Positions 24,847-32,683 of a stretch of 64,000 nucleotides of DNA are shown here, one piece after another (the first letter of the stretch is position 1; every line of letters begins with the position of its first letter). The stretch comes from CAIYTF01 sp963664845 (lineage in GTDB: Bacteria; Bacteroidota; Ignavibacteria; Ignavibacteriales; Ignavibacteriaceae): contig OY761615.1 in assembly GCA_963664845.1 (NCBI GenBank), forward strand, positions 2,170,001 to 2,234,000, in the 5' to 3' direction. The position numbers were made by a program, and so were the translations under genes. The notes under the pieces are model-generated. The model did no database searches and was not told the DNA's origin. It was given only the letters and a program-made list of their open reading frames with translations.

Positions 24847-25401
24847 TTAATTTTTCTGGATTGCCTTAATATATTCATCGACCATCTGCTTTTGAGCAGC
24901 AGGGTCAAGGCTCTTGCGAATGATCTTTTCTGCAATCTCAACCGAAAGCTCAACCGTCAGGTTTTTCAGTTCTGCAGATGCTTCTCTTTTTTTGTTTTCA
25001 ATTTCCTGTAATGCATCAGCAATTTTTTTATCGGCTGCGACCTTGCCATCGTCAAGCATTCTTTGCTTCATATCCTCGGCAAATTGCCGGCTTTCTGCAA
25101 GGAGCTTTCTGGCCTCTTCGTGCGCCTGGGCAATAATGATTTTATTCTCTTCCAACTTCTCCGAGGCTTCCTTTCTTGCCGTTTCGGCAAGCTCCAAAGA
25201 ATCCTGAATATTCTTCTCGCGTTCATCGAGAGCAGTCAAAATCGGTTTCCAGGCCACCTTACGCAGGATAATCAATAAAAGAACAAACGTAAGCACCGTC
25301 CAGAACGCGAGTCCCGGATTAACCGATAAAAGCCCACCGCCGCCTTCATGTCCTCCGGATTCGGAAAACCTGGCAGCGAACGCAAAGATGTATGCCATCA
25401 T
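24847..25401 (-). CDS. atpF: ATP synthase Fo subunit b
   Basis: A 184-aa peripheral stalk subunit with one membrane helix (LAFWTVLTFVLLLIILRKVA) and a long charged coiled coil (residues about 55-160). The N-terminus carries a short extra segment (FAAR, then a Gly/His-rich GGHEGGGG stretch) before the helix. Two adjacent ATG codons offer alternative starts. It follows atpE after a gap with a strong hairpin. Confidence 0.95.
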   Translation of the reverse strand: MMAYIFAFAARFSESGGHEGGGGLLSVNPGLAFWTVLTFVLLLIILRKVAWKPILTALDEREKNIQDSLELAETARKEASEKLEENKIIIAQAHEEARKLLAESRQFAEDMKQRMLDDGKVAADKKIADALQEIENKKREASAELKNLTVELSVEIAEKIIRKSLDPAAQKQMVDEYIKAIQKN

Positions 25402-25424
25402 TTTCTTTACCTATATAATGATGT

Positions 25425-25452
25425 TAAAAGGAGCGGTTAATACAACCGCTCC
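25425..25452 (-). terminator. Intercistronic hairpin between atpE and atpF (partial terminator or mRNA stabiliser)
   Basis: On the minus strand a perfect 9-bp stem, GGAGCGGTT with AACCGCTCC (25430-25438 and 25444-25452), closes a 5-base loop and is followed by TTTT. It stands directly after atpE. Such a structure could stop part of the transcripts or protect the 3' end of atpE mRNA, which fits the need for many more c subunits than b subunits. The role is inferred. Confidence 0.6.
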
Positions 25453-25466
25453 ACTGGTAATGTTAA

Positions 25467-25685
25467 TTATTTTCCTACGAGGCTGAAGCAAATAACCAGC
25501 GCGAACAACGCAATACCTTCGATGAGTGCTGCTGCGATGATCATGGAAATACGGATTGCGCCTGCTGCTTCCGGTTGACGGCCACTGGCCTCCATGGCGG
25601 ATGCTGCCAATTTACCAATTCCGAGCGCGCCGCCGATAATGGTTAATCCTGCTCCGATACCTGCTGCTAAGTGAGCTAAATTCAT
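25467..25685 (-). CDS. atpE: ATP synthase Fo subunit c
   Basis: A 72-aa hairpin of two membrane helices forming the c-ring. The polar loop is ASGRQPEA and the ion-carrying carboxylate is E56 in AAALIEGIALF. The glycine-rich first helix (GAGLTIIGGALGIG) lacks the Gln typical of sodium-binding rings, so proton use is expected. A strong GGAGG-type ribosome binding site (complement of GGATCCTCC) precedes the start. Confidence 0.97.
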   Translation of the reverse strand: MNLAHLAAGIGAGLTIIGGALGIGKLAASAMEASGRQPEAAGAIRISMIIAAALIEGIALFALVICFSLVGK

Positions 25686-25734
25686 GAGGATCCTCCTAAT
25701 AAGTAGTTTGTTTGTCTAAATTGTCTAAAATAAA

Positions 25735-26634
25735 TTAATGTTCCTGATGCACTGCCATGCCAATAAACAGCGAGGAGAGCATCGTAAATATATAAGCCTG
25801 CAGTAATGCAACCAATATTTCAAGAAAATACACGAATAATGCCATCGGTATCGACAAACCTGCCATACCGTAGGACTGGTTCACAAAAATCAAACTGATA
25901 AGGGCATAAATAACAATGTGCCCGGCGGTCATGTTTGCAAAAAGACGAATTGCCAAGGCAAATGGTTTCGTAAACAGCCCTATGAACTCAACCAACCCAA
26001 TTACCGGAAGGAAAACGATCGGGATGCCATGCGGAACAAGACCTTTGAAATAACCGAAAAAGCCATTCTTCATAATTCCGCCAATTTGAATGACAAAAAA
26101 CGAGAAGATGGCTAACACTGCGGTAACCGTAATATTGCTGGTTACTGTGGCAGTATAGGGAACCAAACCAATGAAATTGGCAAACAGGATGAAAAAGAAC
26201 GCCGTAAGCAAATACGGGAGGAATTTTTCATACCCCTTACCAATTGTCGATTTGGCTATTTCATCACGAACAAAAACGATAAAAATTTCAAGTGCGTTCG
26301 TTATTCCCTTGGGAACGAGGGATTTTTTGTACTGTCTGGCAATATAACTGAGTGTGATTATAAGCACAAGAGCAACGAACCAAAGAAAAACTACGTGCTT
26401 GGTAATCGATATATCCAGTCCAAAAAGCTGTAACTGGGGCAAGTTAATATGCCCAAAAGGTGGAAATTCGAGCTTATTTCCGTCAGAAATATGTTCCATG
26501 ATCCAATCACTGTTTTCAGCAGTTTTTTTTACCGTATCAGCAACCACGTGATGTAGTGAATCGCTCATCTGCATCGCGCTGTTTTCCGCTGCGTGTTTTA
26601 AGGAATCGCTTACTGTAACAAATGCACTAATCAT
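25735..26634 (-). CDS. atpB: ATP synthase Fo subunit a
   Basis: A 299-aa integral membrane subunit with the proton half-channels. The essential arginine is in FALAIRLFANMTAGH, and the ENFIGLVPYT-type motif appears as FANFIGLVPYTATVT. The first about 90 residues form a soluble extension with several His and charged residues (SDSLHHVVADTVKKTAEN), longer than in Escherichia coli but usual for Bacteroidota. Its start overlaps the end of the upstream small membrane protein by 8 bases. Confidence 0.96.
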   Translation of the reverse strand: MISAFVTVSDSLKHAAENSAMQMSDSLHHVVADTVKKTAENSDWIMEHISDGNKLEFPPFGHINLPQLQLFGLDISITKHVVFLWFVALVLIITLSYIARQYKKSLVPKGITNALEIFIVFVRDEIAKSTIGKGYEKFLPYLLTAFFFILFANFIGLVPYTATVTSNITVTAVLAIFSFFVIQIGGIMKNGFFGYFKGLVPHGIPIVFLPVIGLVEFIGLFTKPFALAIRLFANMTAGHIVIYALISLIFVNQSYGMAGLSIPMALFVYFLEILVALLQAYIFTMLSSLFIGMAVHQEH

Positions 26635-27028
26635 GTTTATCAGTTTTTAGAAATGTTGCTTCATTTTTAATTAAATACCAAATTTCGAGCACCAGAAAAA
26701 AAACATAGAAAATAAAGACAGGAAAGATAAGATAATTAAAATTAAATTTCAATACTTCGAGGCAGAATATGATTAAACCGGCTGCTAAAAAGAGCCTCCC
26801 GGCCATGCCTCCAAAAACATAGATCATGAAAACCTCCTGCGACCGGCCCAAACCCTTCCGATTTAAATGCATCCCCAGCAGAAAGTGAAGTGTCATAATA
26901 AGTTTTGCGGCAATAATGGCTACCAGTTCATCTTTTCTGAACACGTGAGAATAAAAAAGGATCAACAATACTGTTAAAATGCCCAATAATGCATAGCTTA
27001 CGCCGTTAATAAACCTTTTATAACTCAT
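26627..27028 (-). CDS. Small membrane protein of the atp operon (AtpI-like)
   Basis: A 133-aa protein with four predicted membrane helices (YALLGILTVLLILFY, ELVAIIAAKLIMTLHFLLGM, FGGMAGRLFLAAGLIIF, YLIFPVFIFYVFFLVLEI). Its place before atpB and its topology fit subunit I, which assists c-ring assembly, but sequence similarity to AtpI is weak. It overlaps the upstream AtpZ-like gene by 4 bases and atpB by 8, so all three are translationally coupled. Confidence 0.7.
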   Translation of the reverse strand: MSYKRFINGVSYALLGILTVLLILFYSHVFRKDELVAIIAAKLIMTLHFLLGMHLNRKGLGRSQEVFMIYVFGGMAGRLFLAAGLIIFCLEVLKFNFNYLIFPVFIFYVFFLVLEIWYLIKNEATFLKTDKHD

Positions 27029-27291
27029 TTTTGTTTCTTTTTGTCATATTTACTGACGGTGTTAATAAGATTGTAAAGACCTGCCACCATTCCAAAAACA
27101 GAGCAAATTATTAGAAAAAGCGGCTGTTTATCGAATTTTTCATCCAGCCATTTTCCCAGAAAAACCATGAGTAACATGGTTGCCGCAAGCTGAATGCCAA
27201 TCCCAAGTAAAGGTCCAAGTTCGGCATATGTTTGTCGAAGGGTTTCTTTCTCTTTTTTTTGACCATTTTGCTTATGTTCAGGTGTAATCAC
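27025..27291 (-). CDS. AtpZ/ATPase_gene1-like protein
   Basis: An 88-aa protein with a charged N-terminus and two membrane helices. The second half (LGKWLDEKFDKQPLFLIICS, VFGMVAGLYNLINTVSKYDK) matches the AtpZ/ATPase_gene1 family, found at the head of atp operons and proposed to form an ion channel or assembly factor with AtpI. It is the first gene of the atp set; bactofilin lies 33 bases upstream. Confidence 0.8.
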   Translation of the reverse strand: MITPEHKQNGQKKEKETLRQTYAELGPLLGIGIQLAATMLLMVFLGKWLDEKFDKQPLFLIICSVFGMVAGLYNLINTVSKYDKKKQK

Positions 27292-27324
27292 AGAGCTTGG
27301 TATTGTTTGCTGTTTGTCAATTGT

Positions 27325-27768
27325 TTACGGTTTTGGCTCTTGTTTAAGAAACGAACTAAACTCAAACTTGCCGGCCGACTTGGTTATTGGTTTCACTTCC
27401 GGCTTGGGTTCAATTTTTGCGGATGGAGCTTTCATCTCACATTTGCCGCTATAATTGGCCCCTTCTTCAATGACAAGTATTTTTGCCACAAGGTCGCCCG
27501 TCAGCCGTGAACCTTGCTCTAAAATAAGCTTTTCAACAACATTCACACTTCCGAGCACTTTGCCCCCAATGGTCATGGTTTTTGCGGTTACATCACCTTC
27601 AACCATGCCATTATCGCCAATAGTAACGTTGCCGCCCGCCGATACATGCCCGGTTACCGCACCATCAATACGGACATTGCCTTTAGTATCTATTGACCCG
27701 GTAATTTTCATTCCATCACTAATGATACTGAAATCGTCGATATATTCGCCTTTGTTGAGCTTAAACAT
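27325..27768 (-). CDS. Bactofilin
   Basis: A 147-aa bactofilin. The core is a right-handed beta helix of short repeats (GNVRIDGAVTGHVSAGG, VTIGDNGMVEGDVTAKTM, KLILEQGSRLTGDLVAK), ending GANYSGKCEM. A Pro/Lys-rich tail of about 35 residues follows. Bactofilins form nucleotide-free cytoskeletal filaments at the inner membrane. The gene follows the M23 peptidase gene by 3 bases; bactofilin and M23 pairs control cell shape in other bacteria, so a joint role is likely. Confidence 0.93.
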   Translation of the reverse strand: MFKLNKGEYIDDFSIISDGMKITGSIDTKGNVRIDGAVTGHVSAGGNVTIGDNGMVEGDVTAKTMTIGGKVLGSVNVVEKLILEQGSRLTGDLVAKILVIEEGANYSGKCEMKAPSAKIEPKPEVKPITKSAGKFEFSSFLKQEPKP

Positions 27769-27771
27769 GTA

Positions 27772-28641
27772 TTATTTCCTTTCGTTTGGGGCAATGAATT
27801 GTTGGGGGTCCAAGGGGACTCCATTCTGCCAAATTTCAAAATGCAGGTGTGGCCCGCGAGCAAGCCTTCCCGACCCACCAGAGAGTGCAATTTGCTCTCC
27901 CTGCAGAACACTCTGTCGTGTTGTTTTTAATAGACTCTGACAATGCTTATACACAGAAACAAATCCATCCGCATGACCTAAAATAACCATATTTCCGTCA
28001 TCTGCGGTAAAATCTGAGAAAATAACATAACCATTCGCTGATGCATACACAGGCGTGCCAGATTTGACTGCAAAATCGACACCATAATGAGCATCGACCG
28101 GGCGGAAATTATTCGACTGGAAGCCCTCGCAAGGCTTTCTAAACACAATCTGCAAGGCATGTTTGTCCGTATTGAATTCCTCCCAAAGCTGCCTTGCCAC
28201 AGTCAGGATGCTTCCTCCTGTTTTTGGCGAGTGGTCGAACTGCTTGAGCGCTGTGGAATCACCCAGAAGAATGGCTTTCCTGAGAGCCTGGTTTTGCTCT
28301 TTTATGTGCTCAAGTTCGCTGTCTAAAAATTTTACCCGATCTTGAAGCTTATGCAATTCATTTACCTGATAGTGAGAAAGCTGCACCGTTTTACTGAAAA
28401 ATAATGAATTTAGCGGAGTGTAGATCATAAGCAGTGAAGCGATGAGTATACAGACTGTTGCAAAAACGCCGAGGAAAACCGAAACAACCCAGGATGGGTA
28501 GGTGGCCGGCTTAATGAATGACACGCCCGAAGGAACTATGGTGATTGAGAAGCGCAAACGGGAATATATCGAAAGAAGCTTTTTCCATTCAATACTCTTC
28601 GCTTTGCCGGAAAGTTTTCCAATCAGAACCGGAATATTCAT
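27772..28641 (-). CDS. M23 (LytM-type) peptidoglycan endopeptidase, membrane anchored
   Basis: A 289-aa protein. An N-terminal membrane helix (VVSVFLGVFATVCILIASLL) is followed by a short coiled coil (residues about 85-125) and the M23 domain. The zinc ligands are visible: HYGVDF (H and D) and HLHFEI, plus the helper stretch GHADGFVSVYKH. The enzyme cuts peptide cross-links in the wall. Its stop lies 3 bases before the bactofilin start, and its own start overlaps the preceding gene by 4 bases. Confidence 0.93.
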   Translation of the reverse strand: MNIPVLIGKLSGKAKSIEWKKLLSIYSRLRFSITIVPSGVSFIKPATYPSWVVSVFLGVFATVCILIASLLMIYTPLNSLFFSKTVQLSHYQVNELHKLQDRVKFLDSELEHIKEQNQALRKAILLGDSTALKQFDHSPKTGGSILTVARQLWEEFNTDKHALQIVFRKPCEGFQSNNFRPVDAHYGVDFAVKSGTPVYASANGYVIFSDFTADDGNMVILGHADGFVSVYKHCQSLLKTTRQSVLQGEQIALSGGSGRLARGPHLHFEIWQNGVPLDPQQFIAPNERK

Positions 28642-29312
28642 TGGTGCTTATCTCCTGAATATTTTTCCATTGCTGCATCAAATTCCTGTTGAATATGACT
28701 AAACGGTATGCGGCCTTCCCGTAATAAAATTGGCACCTTCCCCGTGAGATCCACCAGCGTTGATGACACCGGGTGTTGCTTTTTTTGACTGTAAAATACG
28801 GCACCGACCTCGTCGCGAAACTCCTGGATGATTACTTGGGGATCGTTTAGAGGGGCCTCACCACTTCGGTTCACGCTAGTTGAGATGAGCGGAGCCTGAA
28901 TACGTTCCAGAAGCCGTTGGCAAAAAGTATGTGATGGAATTCTGAATGCAAGAGTTTCCGTTTCAAGAATATCGCCCACCTCCTGATTGACCGGCAGTAC
29001 AACAGAAACCGGATTCGGCCATATTCTCATTAAAAAATCGATATGCAAATCATCAACAACCGTAATGTACTTAAGCAATGAATCGATATTTTGAATAAGC
29101 AGAATATATTTATGCTCTTCGTCCCGTTGTTTTATTCTGGAAATTTCATCCACCGCCTCTTTGTTAAAGGGATTTGCAGCGAACCCGTAAATAGTATCCG
29201 TTGGATGAATAAATACGCTGCCTTCAAAATAGAGCTTATGCGCAAGCTTCAGCACACCTTCGATATCGTCATCAATCACCAGACCCGTTGTCTTTGTACT
29301 GCTAAGTCGCAA
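28638..29312 (-). CDS. Sua5/YciO/YrdC family protein (threonylcarbamoyl-AMP synthase-like)
   Basis: A 224-aa protein. The YrdC fold motifs are present: GSVFIHPTDTIYGFAANPF, then IKQRDEEHKYILL, where family members have KxR and KPL-type residues, and a SVNRSGEAPLNDP segment. These enzymes make threonylcarbamoyl-AMP for the t6A modification of tRNA. The KPL motif is not exact, so YciO-like function cannot be excluded. It overlaps its neighbours on both sides. Confidence 0.85.
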   Translation of the reverse strand: MRLSSTKTTGLVIDDDIEGVLKLAHKLYFEGSVFIHPTDTIYGFAANPFNKEAVDEISRIKQRDEEHKYILLIQNIDSLLKYITVVDDLHIDFLMRIWPNPVSVVLPVNQEVGDILETETLAFRIPSHTFCQRLLERIQAPLISTSVNRSGEAPLNDPQVIIQEFRDEVGAVFYSQKKQHPVSSTLVDLTGKVPILLREGRIPFSHIQQEFDAAMEKYSGDKHQ

Positions 29313-30330
29313 GCATACTCTCCATTTTGTTTATCACTTCTTCAGGCGGCAAGCCATGCGCACAATTAAAATGACCCAGAGGGCATTTCTTATAACCATG
29401 AATTCCACAAGGCTTGCATCCGGGCTCATCATAACTTAGCCAAGCACTTTTCGCGTTATAGGGGAAAAAGCCAATGGCCGGCGTTGTGGAGCAATACAGC
29501 GTAAGTGTTTTTGCATCTGCGGCCATTCCTATATGCGTACTCGCGCTGTCATTGGTAACAAGAATTTCGGCGCTTTCAATTGCCAGTTTGGATTCCACGA
29601 CCGAAAGCCTTCCTGCCAGGTTATGTACAGCATCTGATATAGTTAACCTGTCACAAAGCCCGGTTTCATTTGCACCGCCTAGCAGAAGTATGTTATAATC
29701 TTTATTACAAAAATACTTTATTATTTCAAGAAAATACTCTTCCGGATAACGTTTAGTTTGCCAAACCGACCCCGGTGCCAGAGCTATTCGCTTTATTTTT
29801 TTAGCGATGGGGGACAAAACCGTTTCTACTTCAGAAAGCTGCTCTTCGGTAACCCGCATTTCCGGTTTAATTTTCCAGTTTATGTTGCAATCTTCATAAT
29901 CAAGAAACGCCAGATGCCTGCGAACTTCGTGATAATCATACCGATATTTTATCCGGTGTTTATACACAAAAGACATTATACTGTTTGCGTAGCCAAAACG
30001 TTCGGGAATGCCAGTGAACCATGAGATGAGTGAGCTTCGGAATGAGCGATGCAACGAATAAAGTCGTGTATAGTCTTGGCGCGCAAAGTTCCTGGCAAAA
30101 CGGATAGTATCCAAAAGCCCTTTTTGGCGGCCTTGTTTTTCAAGCACAAAAACTTTATTAACATAAGGCGAGGAGAGGAAAATTGGCTCATCAGCAGGAA
30201 TGGTTATTACATCAATTACGGCATCTGGATTTATTGTTTTCAGTGCTTGTATAAATGGCAGGGTAAGTATGGCATCGCCAAGAAAAGCGGTTTGCAACAC
30301 AAGGAACTTTGGCTTTATCAATACTTCCAT
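29302..30330 (-). CDS. Glycosyltransferase family 9 (heptosyltransferase-like)
   Basis: A 342-aa GT-B fold enzyme. Family marks: FLGDAILTLPFIQALK at the N-terminus, LAPGSVWQTKRYP near 190, LLGGANETGL and NDSASTHIGMAAD for donor binding. A cluster of cysteines near the C-terminus (EPGCKPCG, then YKKCPLGHFNCAHG) is unusual and could bind a metal. It probably transfers a heptose or similar sugar to the lipopolysaccharide core. It is translationally coupled with the acyltransferase gene (13-base overlap). Confidence 0.9.
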   Translation of the reverse strand: MEVLIKPKFLVLQTAFLGDAILTLPFIQALKTINPDAVIDVITIPADEPIFLSSPYVNKVFVLEKQGRQKGLLDTIRFARNFARQDYTRLYSLHRSFRSSLISWFTGIPERFGYANSIMSFVYKHRIKYRYDYHEVRRHLAFLDYEDCNINWKIKPEMRVTEEQLSEVETVLSPIAKKIKRIALAPGSVWQTKRYPEEYFLEIIKYFCNKDYNILLLGGANETGLCDRLTISDAVHNLAGRLSVVESKLAIESAEILVTNDSASTHIGMAADAKTLTLYCSTTPAIGFFPYNAKSAWLSYDEPGCKPCGIHGYKKCPLGHFNCAHGLPPEEVINKMESMLAT

Positions 30331-31196
30331 CTGTTATGCATCCAAAACCATGATTCCGGCTGTAGTTTGATTGCTTCTTCCAATAAGGTTGTATGTCTCT
30401 GGGTTAACTCGATGATAGCGGCCTGTTCATCTTCCGGAAGGCCTTCTTTGGAGACTTCTTCCAATTTGAACTCGTAGCAATTATTCTCCATGCGCATCAT
30501 GGCACCAAACATCAAAGGCGCACCCGACTTGAGTGCCAAGGCGGCGGGGCCTGTATATACAGCAGACGGTCTGTTGAAGAGTAAAACACGTGGTCCGTCA
30601 GAAGGGCCGCGCTGATCGCCCACCATTGATACAACCGAGCCTTGGCGGAGTGCTTTATAGACTTCCCGTATGGAGACACCAAGTGTAACCACCGTATTGC
30701 CATATTTAGTTCTCATCCTGTCAAGGTCACGAGTAACATAATCGTTGCTCTGATTCTTGGTAACCCCCACAATGGGAAAGCCAAGTTGCATGCCAACACT
30801 TAGGAAGGCAAACTCCCAGTTTCCAAAATGACCGGTAAGTAGGATCAGTCCTTTTTTCCCGGAATATAATTTTTTCATCTCTTCCAAGTTTGGAAGCTTA
30901 ACCAAATCAATGAGCTGTTTTTCGTTAAGCGAAGGGATGCTAAGAATTTCCGAAAAGATAACAGCTGCGGAAATGTAGCATTTCCGCCCCAAACGCTCAA
31001 GTTCACTTGAAGAGAGAGCTGGAAAGGCAATTTTCAGGTTTTTGAGAACCACATCCTTTCGGATTGGAATAAATTTGTAAACGAATCCGCCGAGACCTGC
31101 GCCTATTTTCCGCGCAACTTTAAGCCCGGTTAACCCAAAAAGCAGTTGCGCGGATCTGAGCCCGACATATTCAATTTTGTGAGAAAACTTCGCCAT
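30318..31196 (-). CDS. Lipid A biosynthesis acyltransferase (LpxL/HtrB-type)
   Basis: A 292-aa LPLAT-family protein. The catalytic H-x4-D/E motif appears as TGHFGNWEF, followed by GVTKNQSNDYVTRDLDRMR and MVGDQRGPSDGPRVLLF, with SKEGLPEDEQAAIIELTQRH later. These enzymes add secondary acyl chains to lipid A in the inner membrane. Together with the overlapping glycosyltransferase 9 gene it suggests a lipopolysaccharide-making operon. Confidence 0.92.
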   Translation of the reverse strand: MAKFSHKIEYVGLRSAQLLFGLTGLKVARKIGAGLGGFVYKFIPIRKDVVLKNLKIAFPALSSSELERLGRKCYISAAVIFSEILSIPSLNEKQLIDLVKLPNLEEMKKLYSGKKGLILLTGHFGNWEFAFLSVGMQLGFPIVGVTKNQSNDYVTRDLDRMRTKYGNTVVTLGVSIREVYKALRQGSVVSMVGDQRGPSDGPRVLLFNRPSAVYTGPAALALKSGAPLMFGAMMRMENNCYEFKLEEVSKEGLPEDEQAAIIELTQRHTTLLEEAIKLQPESWFWMHNRWKY

Positions 31197-31227
31197 TACA
31201 GAATATTTCCAAGCATCATTAAGGTAA

Positions 31228-32595
31228 TTACAGCTGCTGCAGCCTGTTCATCCAGTTATCATCCCGCAATTCGCCACGCAAGGTCGAATTGAGCAACTGA
31301 TATTCGGAAAAGCCATTCAAATCGCCAAACATAAATTCCGCACCACCTTCAAGCGAATTATAATGCCAGATTTCATAAGGTTTTTTGTCAATTTCATTGG
31401 GGAACCGTTCGATTTCGCTGGGTTCACCATAGACAATATAAACCCGGCCTCTGTCTGATTGCCAGCCTTTACGCTTTAACCCGGAAAATTTTTCGTTGGC
31501 GTATGCAACACGTTCAAAATATTTCCTTTTATAGTCGCCTGGATTGCCCTCAACGGATTTTTCCTTGACGCTCCAGAATTGATGCATGAACTTTCTTTTT
31601 GCATCGAGGTCAGAAAGCCCGGCCCATTTTTTAATTTCATCTTTTTTTGCAATATACTTTGACTGGGCGAACATATCATTGAGTTCCTCTTCGCTCATCA
31701 CGGCAAACTCAGAGGCCATATAATTATCTTCAGCCTTAGCCAATATTGCAGTATCCTTGCGATCCGGGAAGTACAGGTAAATCTTCTTGGACTGCATAAC
31801 ACCAATTTTTTTAATAGAATCAACCAGAACAATGGCAAAGGTGTATGATCCGGAAGATAACTTGGAGATATTCAGCGCGCCGGCCTCGACAATATCATCA
31901 TTTGATCTGGGTACAAGCTTTGTCTTTTTCATGACAGGCTTGTTTTGCGAATCAAATAAAATGGTTTCCAGTTTGAGATATTCCGTCCCAGGGTTGACTT
32001 TCAGATTATATAATTCACAATAGTAGAACAGTGCAGGCAATCTGGTACCAAAAACCATTGACGGATTGGGGATCACCTCGTAGGTGTTTTTATAAAACAT
32101 GGAACTGGTATCTTCAGAACTTTTGACTGAAGATGCCAACTGAATATCGCTGAGAGCAAATCTATCGGATTTAAACATCTCGACGGCAAGATTTTGTTTA
32201 ATGGTGTCAGACTGGCTCCCGGCTTTCTTCGCATCAAACACGGCTGCCTGCAGAAAATATTTCCCAGGTTTGATGGCATATTGCAGGCGCCCAATGAAGC
32301 TCTGCTGTCCGACAGAATCCTCGGTTACATTGGCTTCAATGGTATAGTTTTTGTCGAATAAGGGCTTGTGCAGAGAATCCTGAAGTGCCACCAGGAGCTT
32401 TGCACTAATTGCAGTGTGCCCATTGAGCTCGAACTTAGTCAGTTTTCGGGTATATAAATTATAATAGAGTTCAAGCATCGATTGAGAAGAGTCAAGCGCA
32501 AAACAGGCATAATCTATATCAAGGTCGATCCTTGACTGCGAAAATGCTATGGTTTGTGACAAAAACAAAACGGCAAGGACTATTATTTTTTTCAT
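31228..32595 (-). CDS. GWxTD domain-containing secreted protein
   Basis: A 455-aa protein with a signal peptide (LAVLFLSQTIAFSQSR). The C-terminal 120 residues are the GWxTD domain: FERVAYANEKFSGLKRKGW, then QSDRGRVYIVYGEPSEIERF and a YEIWHYNSLEGGAEFMFGD segment. The middle is beta-rich. GWxTD proteins are common in Ignavibacteria, Chlorobi and Acidobacteria; their role is unknown, probably periplasmic or outer membrane. It is downstream of the PorV-like gene, beyond a terminator-like hairpin. Confidence 0.9.
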   Translation of the reverse strand: MKKIIVLAVLFLSQTIAFSQSRIDLDIDYACFALDSSQSMLELYYNLYTRKLTKFELNGHTAISAKLLVALQDSLHKPLFDKNYTIEANVTEDSVGQQSFIGRLQYAIKPGKYFLQAAVFDAKKAGSQSDTIKQNLAVEMFKSDRFALSDIQLASSVKSSEDTSSMFYKNTYEVIPNPSMVFGTRLPALFYYCELYNLKVNPGTEYLKLETILFDSQNKPVMKKTKLVPRSNDDIVEAGALNISKLSSGSYTFAIVLVDSIKKIGVMQSKKIYLYFPDRKDTAILAKAEDNYMASEFAVMSEEELNDMFAQSKYIAKKDEIKKWAGLSDLDAKRKFMHQFWSVKEKSVEGNPGDYKRKYFERVAYANEKFSGLKRKGWQSDRGRVYIVYGEPSEIERFPNEIDKKPYEIWHYNSLEGGAEFMFGDLNGFSEYQLLNSTLRGELRDDNWMNRLQQL

Positions 32596-32609
32596 ATTCG
32601 TTTTACCAA

Positions 32610-32656
32610 AAATTAAAAAGGCAGTTAAGAAGTTATAAAGAAACCTCTTAACCGCC
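32610..32656 (-). terminator. Hairpin terminator after the PorV-like gene
   Basis: On the minus strand an imperfect stem (32646-32656 with 32620-32632) is followed by TTTTTAATTTTT. It stands between the PorV-like and GWxTD genes and probably ends or reduces transcription of the larger operon. Confidence 0.55.
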
Positions 32657-32683
32657 TAATGCAAAAAAATACCCAACCGGCTC

